Of a stretch of 13,647 bases of DNA, positions 1 through 5,883 are shown piece after piece. The translations under genes and the position numbers were made by a program. This DNA is from Humisphaera sp. (GTDB lineage Bacteria > Planctomycetota > Phycisphaerae > Tepidisphaerales > Tepidisphaeraceae): NCBI GenBank assembly GCA_025351525.1, contig JANXVV010000599.1, positions 1 through 13,647 on the forward strand. The letters are read 5' to 3'. Every line of letters begins with the position of its first letter. Position 1 is the stretch's first letter. The notes below the pieces were generated by a model that did not search any database, was not told the origin of the DNA, and saw only the letters and a program-made list of their open reading frames with translations.

Positions 1-114
1 CCAATGGCTGAAAGACACAGGTCTCGGAGTACCGCGACCTGTGGCACCTTGCACCGCTGGAAAGCTGGAAATGATTGATGCACTGATCATTTGTAAATTG
101 GCGCAAATGCGATT
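1..114. other. Left edge, downstream of potC, no gene seen
   Basis: This short stretch follows the potC stop codon in the direction of transcription. It holds no convincing coding sequence. The only structure seen is a weak AT-rich inverted repeat (AAATGAT at 69-75 and ATCATTT at 86-92) with no U-run long enough for a terminator. If the transporter operon continues to a substrate-binding gene (potD), that gene lies beyond the window. Confidence 0.4.
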
Positions 115-921
115 TCATTCCACAGTTCCCTTCTTCTCTGACAGCAGCCATTGTGAGACGAGGATCAACACGATGGTCACCGCAAGCAATACCGTGGCGG
201 CGGCGTTGACGACCGGAAGGTCCGACTTCACATGCAGCTTGGACGCGATCAGCAGGGGCAACGTCGTGCTTTGCGGACCGGCGACGAAAGACGTGATGAC
301 ATAGTCATCGATCGACAGCGTGAACACCAGCAACGCCCCGGCCAGCACGCCCGGCAACATCAAAGGCAGCTTCACCCGAAAGAATGTTCCAACTCGCCCC
401 GCGCCCAAATCCATCGCCGCCTCTTCCAACGATGGATCGAACCCCGCCAGCCGCGCGCGAACCACAATCGCGACGTAGGAGATGCTGAACGCGACGTGGG
501 CGATCACGATCGTCAGCAGGCTCAAATGCCAGTGCGTGATGGAGAAGAACGTGAGCAACGCCGCACCGATGACGATTTCCGGAATGATGATCGGCAGGTA
601 GAGCAGGGCGGCGGTGGCCGAGGTTTTGCGAAAATCTTTGTGGCTCATCGACAGCGCTGCCAATGTGCCGATCACGGTCGCGATGCCGGTCGCCAGCGTG
701 CCGGCGATCAAACTGTTGCGCACGCATTCCTGCATCACCGCATCGTTCCACAGCACGGCGTACCAATGCAGCGAAAAACCTTCCCACGTCGAAACGCTTT
801 TGGATCGGTTGAAGGAGAAGATGACCAGCACGAGGATGGGACCGTAGAGGAACAGATACACGCACGCCGCATGAAGTGCGAGGAGGCGGTGTTTGAAGGA
901 TTTTGAAGTCGAGCTGTTCAT
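115..921 (-). CDS. Spermidine/putrescine ABC transporter permease PotC
   Basis: This is the second inner-membrane permease of a polyamine-type ABC importer; with PotB it forms the channel energised by PotA. The 268-residue protein has about six hydrophobic segments (first near residues 15-37). It also has the binding-protein-dependent permease EAA loop, EEAAMDLGAG at 166-175 followed by PLMLPGVLAG, and a SIDDYVITSF stretch very like PotC proteins. Length matches the family. The ATG at 921 was chosen; a TTG four codons upstream (933) is possible, and neither has a clear Shine-Dalgarno. It is the last pot gene seen, cut off from potB by a transposase gene and a possible terminator, so its expression may differ from potAB. 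The exact substrate is inferred from family resemblance. Confidence 0.93.
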   Translation of the reverse strand: MNSSTSKSFKHRLLALHAACVYLFLYGPILVLVIFSFNRSKSVSTWEGFSLHWYAVLWNDAVMQECVRNSLIAGTLATGIATVIGTLAALSMSHKDFRKTSATAALLYLPIIIPEIVIGAALLTFFSITHWHLSLLTIVIAHVAFSISYVAIVVRARLAGFDPSLEEAAMDLGAGRVGTFFRVKLPLMLPGVLAGALLVFTLSIDDYVITSFVAGPQSTTLPLLIASKLHVKSDLPVVNAAATVLLAVTIVLILVSQWLLSEKKGTVE

Positions 922-934
922 CTCGTTTACCAAC

Positions 935-966
935 CGTTTAGCGGCGTTCCGGAGGGACGGGATTTT
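935..966 (+). repeat. REP-like element, family 1, single copy
   Basis: A short element beginning CGTTTAGCGGCG with an imperfect stem (CGTTCC/GGGACG, including one G-T pair) around GGA, and ending in GGGATTTT. It lies between the transposase stop codon and the potC start. The same element in inverted orientation lies on the other side of the transposase gene (1593-1620), and an inverted pair occurs at 4423-4499. Confidence 0.8.
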
Positions 967-972
967 GCTCTT

Positions 973-1560
973 TTAACAAGGTGCCGCAAACGACCAGCTC
1001 TGCCTTTTCTTCATCTTCTTTTCCGGATTCTTCTCCACGTAGTCAATCGCTCTGCGAATATCTTCAGGTGAATCCAGATGCACTTTCCACAGTCCCACCG
1101 CCCAGGGAGAAGGCAACGCCGTCTCGCCACTCACCTGATCCTGCATTGGATGCAATCCAGCCTCTGTCAGGTATCGCTGTGCGGAACCTTTGAGCCGATT
1201 CGTGACCTGCTCGATTTTGTAGGAATGACGAGCCACGACCAGATGCACATGCTCCGGCAGGATCGCGCACGCGCGGATTACAAATCCGGATCGACGAACT
1301 CCATCCGCGAAACCCTTGCTAATGCAGAGCGCCTGAGCTCCATCGAATATCACCGGCCGATACATGAGCGCGCGTTTAGCGGTGGCCCGGAGGGCCGCAC
1401 TGTAGGGCCGATGTGTAACGTTCCGCGTCGTCTCCACCTTCGTCGCGGGGCCGAACCTCAGCAGTTCCCAGCGGCGGACAAAGTCGGACCAACTGCCGCG
1501 CTCATCGTTCGGGAGCCAGAATCCGTAGGCGGTGATGATGACGTGGTAGGCGACGACCAT
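973..1560 (-). CDS. REP-associated-type Y1 (HUH) transposase-like protein
   Basis: A 195-residue single-domain protein related to IS200/IS605 Y1 transposases and REP-associated tyrosine transposases (RAYTs), which nick and rejoin single-stranded DNA at hairpins. The HUH metal site is seen as HVH at 104-106 within LPEHVHLVVA. Tyr174 in AIDYVEKNPE is at the place expected for the catalytic tyrosine. The N-terminus carries AYGFWLPNDERGSWSDFVR, not seen in the Escherichia coli RAYT. A GGAGA sequence (1566-1570) six bases before the ATG supports the start. It lies between potB and potC in the operon's orientation, flanked by inverted copies of one REP-like sequence. No tnpB or transposon ends are seen, so a domesticated RAYT is likelier than an active IS200 element. 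Activity is not shown. Confidence 0.82.
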   Translation of the reverse strand: MVVAYHVIITAYGFWLPNDERGSWSDFVRRWELLRFGPATKVETTRNVTHRPYSAALRATAKRALMYRPVIFDGAQALCISKGFADGVRRSGFVIRACAILPEHVHLVVARHSYKIEQVTNRLKGSAQRYLTEAGLHPMQDQVSGETALPSPWAVGLWKVHLDSPEDIRRAIDYVEKNPEKKMKKRQSWSFAAPC

Positions 1561-1575
1561 GGTGATCTCCCAGGG

Positions 1576-1611
1576 AAAAAAATTAAGAAAAAGCCCGGCC
1601 CTCCGGGCCGG
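1576..1611 (-). terminator. Possible intrinsic terminator or attenuator after potB
   Basis: Read on the minus strand, a perfect 7-bp all-GC stem (1605-1611 with 1595-1601, loop GGA) is followed by GC, then a U-rich tail of five T, a C, TT, AA and seven T (1592 down to 1576). The stem is the core of REP-like element 1593-1620. It lies just after the potB stop and before the transposase start, so it could reduce read-through from potAB into the transposase gene and potC. Termination itself is inferred. Confidence 0.6.
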
Positions 1612-1620
1612 CGCTAAACG
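1593..1620 (-). repeat. REP-like element, family 1, upstream of transposase
   Basis: On the minus strand it reads CGTTTAGCGCCGGCCC, then GGA, then GGGCCGGGC. It is the inverted partner of 935-966. Relative to the other copies the stem has a paired change (GTYCC/GGGAC becomes GGCCC/GGGCC), keeping the hairpin. Its first bases contain TAG, which is the stop codon of potB. Confidence 0.8.
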
Positions 1621-2483
1621 ATATTGATATCACGCGCTTTGCGCCTCACGTACAAAGCGTAAATCATCAGCAGTGCCAGCACGATTGCCGTCAGCTCGAA
1701 TGCCAGCGAGGCGCCGAACGGCGCGTTTCTCGCGCCCAGGAATTGCGCCTCGATCACGTTTCCGATGAGCATGATTTTCCCGCCACCGAGCACATCCGTC
1801 ACCACATACTGTCCGATGCTGGGGATGAAGACCAGCACGATCCCGGCGAGAATGCCCGGCATCGTCAACGGCACGGTCACCCGCCAAAAGGTTCCCCAGC
1901 CGCCGACGCCCAGATCGTTCGAGGCTTCGAGCAGCGTGCGGTCGAGCTTTTCGAGCGAAGCGTAGAGCGGCAGGATCATGAAAGGCAGTTCGCCGTACAC
2001 GAGTCCCAGCATGATCGCGAAATGGCTCGGCAGCAGTTGCAGCGGTTCGCGGATCAGATGCAGATGCAGCAGGGCGGTGTTGAGCAAACCCTCGGTTCGC
2101 AAAATCAACACCCAGGCATAGGTGCGAATCAGAAAGCTAGTCCAGAACGGAACCGCCACGAGAGCCAGCAGCAGATTTTTTCGAGAGGGTTTGGCGATCA
2201 GCGCGATGTAGTAGGCCATCGGATAGCTGATGAGAAGGCAGAGCAGCGTGGTGAGGCTTGCCATCCACACCGAGAGCCAGAAAATATTCAGATAAAGCGT
2301 GTCGGCGGAGTCCTTGTAATTCTGCGGAAGATCGCGGAGATGTTCGACCCATTCGATCCCGCCGTGCGGGCCGCGCCGGGCGAAACTGATGATGAACATG
2401 AGGGCCAGGGGCGCGAGGAAGAAGGTGCCCAGGATCAGCCAGGTGGGAAGGAGGGGGAGCCATTTGCGGGGTGAGTGGAACAT
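1614..2483 (-). CDS. Spermidine/putrescine ABC transporter permease PotB
   Basis: First inner-membrane permease of the polyamine-type importer. The 289-residue protein has about six hydrophobic segments (roughly 9-34, 66-95, 103-128, 154-176, 209-230 and 258-280). The EAA loop is EASNDLGVGGWGTFWRVTVP at 186-205, the site that contacts the ATPase. The ATG lies one base past the potA stop and has no clear Shine-Dalgarno, so translational coupling to potA is likely. The stop codon TAG lies inside a REP-like repeat (1593-1620), so the final residues may have been altered by insertion of that element. Order potA-potB-potC and strand match known polyamine operons; the substrate is inferred. Confidence 0.93.
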   Translation of the reverse strand: MFHSPRKWLPLLPTWLILGTFFLAPLALMFIISFARRGPHGGIEWVEHLRDLPQNYKDSADTLYLNIFWLSVWMASLTTLLCLLISYPMAYYIALIAKPSRKNLLLALVAVPFWTSFLIRTYAWVLILRTEGLLNTALLHLHLIREPLQLLPSHFAIMLGLVYGELPFMILPLYASLEKLDRTLLEASNDLGVGGWGTFWRVTVPLTMPGILAGIVLVFIPSIGQYVVTDVLGGGKIMLIGNVIEAQFLGARNAPFGASLAFELTAIVLALLMIYALYVRRKARDINIV

Positions 2484-2484
2484 T

Positions 2485-3591
2485 TCAGTTTTTGATCAAT
2501 ACGGCATGACTCGGATCCCAACAGAGAACCACCTTGCCGCCCGCCTCCGTCACCGCGCCGTTAAATGGTCGGTGATTCTGTTCATACACCGTGAATCGCT
2601 CACCGGCGGTGTTGCGGACAATCCATGTCGTGCTCAGTCCCTGGTAAATCTGCTGCTCGATCATTGCGTCCATGCCGGCTTGACCGTCTGCGGCGGCCTC
2701 GTGCCGAATCGATAGTTTCTCGGGTCTCACCATGAATCGCACCGCGTCGCCGATCGAGGTTGACTGCCCGCGCAGGGGAACCTGCGTTTGGAAACCGGCG
2801 GGCGAAATGACAGTGGCCCGCTCCGCGTCGAACGACACCACCTTCCCGCTGAAAAAATTCCCCGCCCCCATGAAGTCGGCGACAAATTCCGTGCGCGGCA
2901 CCTCAAAAACCTCGCTGGATCGATCGCACTGCTCCACCCGCCCGGCATTCATCACGGCGATCCGGTCGCTCATCGTCATCGCCTCCTCCTGATCGTGCGT
3001 CACAAACACAAACGTGATCCCGAGCGTCCGCTGAAGATTCTTCAGCTCCACCTGCATCTCCTTCCGCAACTTCTGGTCGAGCGCGCCCAAGGGTTCATCC
3101 AAAAGTAAGACCTGCGGCTGCAACACCAGCGCGCGGGCCAGTGCCACCCGCTGTTTCTGCCCGCCGCTGAGTTCATGCGGATAGCGTTGGTCGAGGCCGG
3201 ACAATCGAACGAGATCGAGCGATTGACTGACCCGCCGGGCATGATCGCTTCGCGGCGATTTTTGATAGCGAAGCCCGAAGGCGACATTGCTCGCGACGGT
3301 GAGATGGGGAAACAGCGCGAAATGTTGGAAGACCAGATTGACTGGTCGCCGATAGGGCGGCGTGCCGGTGACGTCGACGCCGTTGAGAAAAACTTGCCCG
3401 CTCGTCGGCTGCTCGAACCCGGCGATCATCCGCAGCAGCGTCGTCTTCCCGCAGCCGCTGGAACCGAGCAGGGAGAAAAATTCACCGCGATGAATGTCGA
3501 GCGAGATGCGGTCGACTGCCGCGACTTCACCGAAGCGCTTGCTGGCCTGGCGAATTTGGATGGCCGGGGCCAGGGAAGTGTCGAGCTGCAT
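2485..3591 (-). CDS. Spermidine/putrescine ABC transporter ATPase PotA
   Basis: Cytoplasmic ATPase that powers the PotBC channel. In the 368-residue protein the Walker A motif is GSSGCGKTT (43-51), the Q-loop is at FQHFALFPH (Gln89), the ABC signature is LSGGQKQR (141-148), Walker B is VLLLDEP (161-167) and the H-loop histidine is His199. The region from about 250 to the end is the extra C-terminal TOBE-type domain of the PotA/MalK branch (RFMVRPEKLSI is typical). The ATG at 3591 has AGGA four bases upstream (3596-3599). It is the first gene of the operon, divergent from nuoE. Closely related ATPases serve other substrates, but the PotB- and PotC-like partners support the polyamine branch. 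Confidence 0.95.
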   Translation of the reverse strand: MQLDTSLAPAIQIRQASKRFGEVAAVDRISLDIHRGEFFSLLGSSGCGKTTLLRMIAGFEQPTSGQVFLNGVDVTGTPPYRRPVNLVFQHFALFPHLTVASNVAFGLRYQKSPRSDHARRVSQSLDLVRLSGLDQRYPHELSGGQKQRVALARALVLQPQVLLLDEPLGALDQKLRKEMQVELKNLQRTLGITFVFVTHDQEEAMTMSDRIAVMNAGRVEQCDRSSEVFEVPRTEFVADFMGAGNFFSGKVVSFDAERATVISPAGFQTQVPLRGQSTSIGDAVRFMVRPEKLSIRHEAAADGQAGMDAMIEQQIYQGLSTTWIVRNTAGERFTVYEQNHRPFNGAVTEAGGKVVLCWDPSHAVLIKN

Positions 3592-3627
3592 CGTGTCCTG
3601 ATTTCAGAATAGTCGGTGAAGTCATTT

Positions 3628-3688
3628 GTAGCATGGGCTACCAGCCCATGTTTCCGAATTCAATACATGGGCTGGTAGCCCATGCTAC
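3628..3688. repeat. Inverted-repeat element, family 2, perfect copy
   Basis: Two 24-base arms (3628-3651 and 3665-3688) are perfect reverse complements across a 13-base spacer beginning TTCCGAAT. Each arm is also a hairpin by itself (CATGGGCT, ACC, AGCCCATG). Related copies lie at 5109-5219 and 13421-13473. Confidence 0.9.
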
Positions 3689-3731
3689 ATGAAATTGAAT
3701 CGGGGAGCGGGCTTGTTTTGCCAAACAGACA

Positions 3732-3759
3732 TTGCCGTTTCTGTTCCGCGCCCTATGAT
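3732..3759 (+). promoter_or_regulatory. Possible sigma-70-type promoter for nuoE
   Basis: TTGCCG (3732-3737) and TATGAT (3754-3759) are separated by 16 bases, matching four and five of six consensus positions. It would give a leader of about 65 bases before the nuoE ATG. This is pattern matching only; planctomycete promoter rules are poorly constrained. Confidence 0.35.
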
Positions 3760-3831
3760 CGCAGGAGGTGTATCGACGGGCGCGGGAAACGGTTTCTTCG
3801 CATCGGTCACCGACTCAGCAGGATTTTCGCC

Positions 3832-4416
3832 ATGGCATGGATCGTTGAAAATCGCCGCACCCAGGTCGTCGAGAAGCGGGAGACGCCGTATCTCACGGCT
3901 GACATGAAGATCGACCTCGCCAACCGGTATTTCCCGCGCTATCCCACTAAGCGCGCGGTGCTGCTGCCGGCGCTGCATGCGGTGCAGCATCAGTACGGTT
4001 GGATTCCGACGCAGGCGATGGAAGAGCTGGGGGAATTTCTCGGGCTTCAACCGGCGGAGGTGATGGACACCGCCACCTTCTATGAAGAATACTGGTTGAA
4101 ACCGAAGGGCAAATATCTGGTGGCGGTTTGTCGTTCGCTGGCCTGCGAGCTGTGCGGATCGACCGAGCTTACAAAACATTTGAAGAAAAAATTGAACATT
4201 GAGCCGGCTGAAACGACGGCCGATGGGAAGTTCACGCTGGTCGAATATGAATGCCTGGGTTCCTGCGGCACCGCGCCGGCGGCGCTGTGCAACGATGTGC
4301 TGCACGAGAACATCAACCCGGAAAGTTTCGGCCATTGGCTCGACACGCTTCCGGAAGATCCGCACGAATATCACGATTCTTCGGTCACTTGGGACGAAAC
4401 CGCGAGCGCGCATTGA
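3832..4416 (+). CDS. NADH-quinone oxidoreductase subunit NuoE
   Basis: The 24 kDa-type subunit of the complex I NADH-oxidising module, carrying a thioredoxin-fold [2Fe-2S] cluster. The 194-residue protein has the expected ligands: Cys100 and Cys105 (C-x4-C in CRSLAC) and Cys141 and Cys145 (CLGSC). The N-terminal helical part, with YFPRYPTKRAVLLPALHAVQ and ATFYEEY, is typical. The ATG at 3832 was chosen because AGGA (3820-3823) lies eight bases upstream and because the in-frame ATG at 3682 starts inside a repeat arm. Its partner nuoF is about 1.5 kb downstream rather than adjacent. Similar subunits occur in NAD-linked hydrogenases and formate dehydrogenases, but no such catalytic gene is in the window. 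Confidence 0.92.
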   Translation: MAWIVENRRTQVVEKRETPYLTADMKIDLANRYFPRYPTKRAVLLPALHAVQHQYGWIPTQAMEELGEFLGLQPAEVMDTATFYEEYWLKPKGKYLVAVCRSLACELCGSTELTKHLKKKLNIEPAETTADGKFTLVEYECLGSCGTAPAALCNDVLHENINPESFGHWLDTLPEDPHEYHDSSVTWDETASAH

Positions 4417-4422
4417 CGTGAT

Positions 4423-4499
4423 CGTTTAGCGCCGTTCAGGAGGGACGGGATTTCTTCGCGTCCACGGAAAATCCCGTCGCTCCGGGACGGCGCTAAACG
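4423..4499. repeat. REP-like element, family 1, inverted pair (REPIN-like)
   Basis: Two copies of the CGTTTAGCGCCG element face each other (4423-4453 and 4468-4499) across about 14 bases. It starts seven bases after the nuoE stop and ends one base before the start chosen for the next gene. The arms match the two single copies that bracket the transposase gene at 973-1560. Confidence 0.88.
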
Positions 4500-4500
4500 A

Positions 4501-5097
4501 ATGGACATGAAGCGAACGATGCAACCACGTAGGTACCGGATCATTGGAATCGTCTTGTCAGTAGGTTTTGCAATCGCGATTACTTGGAAATTCGCTTTCA
4601 GCACCTACCATTTTGCGACGGTTCACGAAGGTGTGCTCTATCGCGATGGGGTGCATACGATTCGCGAGTTTAAGATCGCCGTGCGAAAGGCAAAACCGAA
4701 GACCGTTGTTCGGCTGATCGATGAAGCCGAGCAAAAAATCGAGCCGTCTATCAGCGAGTCGGTTTACTGTCAGGAGCACGGAATCGCGATCCTCGATCTC
4801 CCAATCAAGCTCGGTGGTTGGCCGATGCCGGAACAGGTGAATGCTTTTCTAAATCTCGTCACCGACCCGAATCGCCAACCGGTGCTGGTGCATTGTGCCC
4901 AAGGAGTGAGGCGGACCGGCATGATGGTCGCCGCTTACCAGGAATCGATTTTGGGGTACGATACCGCTCGCGCGAAAAGTGAGATCCTGACGTTCGGTCA
5001 CAGCCCGCGAACGATCGGTGACGTGATGAGGTTTATCGATGTCTATGATCCGAAAGCCCGGACCCTGCCGACGACGCTGCCGGTGGGGAAAGAATAG
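4501..5097 (+). CDS. Membrane-anchored tyrosine/dual-specificity phosphatase-like protein
   Basis: A 198-residue protein with a single hydrophobic segment near residues 12-30 after a basic N-terminus, then a protein-tyrosine-phosphatase-type domain. The active-site loop is HCAQGVRRTG at 131-140, with nucleophile Cys132 and phosphate-binding Arg138 (C-x5-R). Asp99 in LDLPIK is a candidate general acid. The arrangement fits the DSP/PTP-like fold with the catalytic domain on one face of the membrane; which face is not clear (basic residues before the segment suggest outside, by the positive-inside rule). Start choice is uncertain: ATGs at 4501, 4507 and 4519 all lack a good Shine-Dalgarno. It lies between nuoE and nuoF, but a link to respiration is not established. 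Substrate unknown; it could act on a non-protein phosphoester. Confidence 0.8.
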   Translation: MDMKRTMQPRRYRIIGIVLSVGFAIAITWKFAFSTYHFATVHEGVLYRDGVHTIREFKIAVRKAKPKTVVRLIDEAEQKIEPSISESVYCQEHGIAILDLPIKLGGWPMPEQVNAFLNLVTDPNRQPVLVHCAQGVRRTGMMVAAYQESILGYDTARAKSEILTFGHSPRTIGDVMRFIDVYDPKARTLPTTLPVGKE

Positions 5098-5108
5098 CAA
5101 GGCCAGTT

Positions 5109-5219
5109 GTAGCACGGGCTTCCAGCCCGTGTGACCGGTCATGTGCGACAAATGAACTTCTTTTAAAAACAAGACACTGGATTTTCATACCGCTAACACG
5201 GGCTGGAAGCCCGTGCCAC
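5109..5219. repeat. Inverted-repeat element, family 2, long-spacer copy
   Basis: Arms at 5109-5132 and 5196-5219 match as reverse complements at 23 of 24 positions, with a 63-base spacer unlike the short spacers of the other two copies. Each arm folds alone (CACGGGCT, TCC, AGCCCGTG). Compared with 3628-3688 both sides of the stem changed together, T-A to C-G. It begins 11 bases after the phosphatase stop. Confidence 0.85.
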
Positions 5220-5243
5220 CAAAGAGATTTAAGCCGGTGCAGC

Positions 5244-5438
5244 ATGAAGGAACTTTGGTGGGTCATAAAAGGAATTGGATGCTGCTGGATTCCCATTTGG
5301 TCACCTGTGATATTTTTATTGCTAATCAAGTATGTGAAAAAGCCGTATGAACCGACGAAAGAGCGCGGATTTCCGATGGACTTGCCTCTTGCGGAGATCG
5401 AACCGGCAAAGAAAAAAGACGAGATCAGCCACGGATGA
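5244..5438 (+). CDS. Small single-span membrane protein, unknown function
   Basis: A possible 64-residue protein: a short N-terminus, a hydrophobic stretch from about residue 8 to 30 (CCWIPIWSPVIFLLLIKYV), then a charged tail rich in Lys, Glu and Pro. I do not recognise a family. The last residues and the TGA stop lie inside the inverted-repeat element that starts at 5428, so the natural C-terminus may have been lost. The Shine-Dalgarno is weak. It lies between two repeat elements in the segment separating nuoE from nuoF. The membrane span gives moderate support, but it could be a chance reading frame or a remnant. Confidence 0.45.
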   Translation: MKELWWVIKGIGCCWIPIWSPVIFLLLIKYVKKPYEPTKERGFPMDLPLAEIEPAKKKDEISHG

Positions 5439-5511
5439 ACACGGATGCACACAGATAAAAGGAAAAGACCGCTTTGGTTTTTATCCGTGTTCATCCATGT
5501 TTATCAGTGGC
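5428..5511. repeat. Inverted-repeat element with CACGGATGAACACGGATG-type arms
   Basis: Arm one (5428-5460) and arm two (5478-5511) are imperfect reverse complements across a 17-base spacer. Within an arm a unit of about 11 bases (ACGGATGAACA) is tandemly repeated with drift. Similar sequence is familiar as a dispersed repeat in several bacterial phyla, from general knowledge and not checked here. It supplies the stop codon of the ORF at 5244-5438. Confidence 0.8.
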
Positions 5512-5540
5512 AAATACCCGTTGCTTGAAGAAGGTGCGAC

Positions 5541-5786
5541 ATGCCCGACCCCAAACCCGGCGACGGTGTCTTCGGCTGGCTTGGTCGACAGATCGGCCAT
5601 GTGAAAAAAGCGGTCCAGACCAGCGTCGAAACTGAAGCCGAGCAACAGGCCCAAGGCGATCCTGAAACCCAGGTCGTCTACCGGAAAGACAGTGTGCAGG
5701 AAGCCCCGCACCCCGAAAACCCAGACCTGAAACTTCGCCGAACCGTGATTGATGAAGTGATTGTCGAGAAGAAGAAAATGGAATAG
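5541..5786 (+). CDS. Small soluble hypothetical protein
   Basis: An 81-residue, strongly hydrophilic protein rich in Glu, Gln, Lys and Pro, with no signal peptide or membrane span. The first part (VFGWLGRQIGHVKKAVQTSV) could form an amphipathic helix and the C-terminus ends in a run of Lys and Glu. AAGGTG (5531-5536) lies four bases before the ATG, which supports translation. I recognise no family. It lies between nuoE and nuoF on the same strand, with repeats on both sides; the stop is four bases before the repeat at 5791. It could be an uncharacterised conserved protein of the group, but this was not checked. Confidence 0.6.
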   Translation: MPDPKPGDGVFGWLGRQIGHVKKAVQTSVETEAEQQAQGDPETQVVYRKDSVQEAPHPENPDLKLRRTVIDEVIVEKKKME

Positions 5787-5790
5787 GAGA

Positions 5791-5879
5791 GTTGCCAGTT
5801 GTTGGTTGCCAGTTGCCAGTGAAAAACGCGGAGTGCGTCTTTTATTGGCAACTGGCAACTAACAACGGGCAACTGACAA
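5791..5879. repeat. Inverted-repeat element with GTTGCCAGTTG-type arms
   Basis: Arms at about 5791-5820 and 5844-5879 are near reverse complements made of GTTGCCAGTTG-like units. Complementarity continues inward (AAAACGC with GCGTCTTTT), so the whole element can fold into one long stem-loop. It ends four bases before the nuoF start codon. Confidence 0.85.
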
Positions 5880-5883
5880 AATT

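Larger units (their letters stand above)
3592..3831. other. Divergent intergenic region between potA and nuoE
   Basis: This 240-base region must hold the promoters for potA (minus) and nuoE (plus). It contains a perfect inverted repeat (3628-3688), a possible nuoE promoter (3732-3759) and an AGGAGGTG sequence (3763-3770) with no start codon at a usable distance. No clear promoter for potA was found; TATTCT on the minus strand near 3610 lacks a convincing partner. Confidence 0.6.

Noticed and set aside
69..92. Terminator after potC
   Set aside because: Seven AT-rich base pairs with a 10-base loop and no U-run.
232..906. Long plus-strand frame opposite potC
   Set aside because: Arg/Gln/Asp-rich shadow of a clear permease gene with no domain features.
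1743..2474. Long plus-strand frame opposite potB
   Set aside because: Low-complexity charged product antisense to a well-supported permease.
3763..3770. Perfect-looking Shine-Dalgarno AGGAGGTG
   Set aside because: No start codon lies 4-12 bases downstream, and it sits where a promoter start site would be.
3682..3831. N-terminal extension of nuoE to an upstream ATG
   Set aside because: That ATG is within a repeat arm, while the ATG at 3832 has AGGA at good spacing and matches family length.
3685..4413. Long minus-strand frame opposite nuoE
   Set aside because: Antisense shadow; nuoE has all four cluster cysteines and a Shine-Dalgarno.
3628..5879. CRISPR array or phage attachment sites
   Set aside because: The repeats are inverted pairs of several unrelated families, not evenly spaced direct repeats, and no cas or integrase gene is present.
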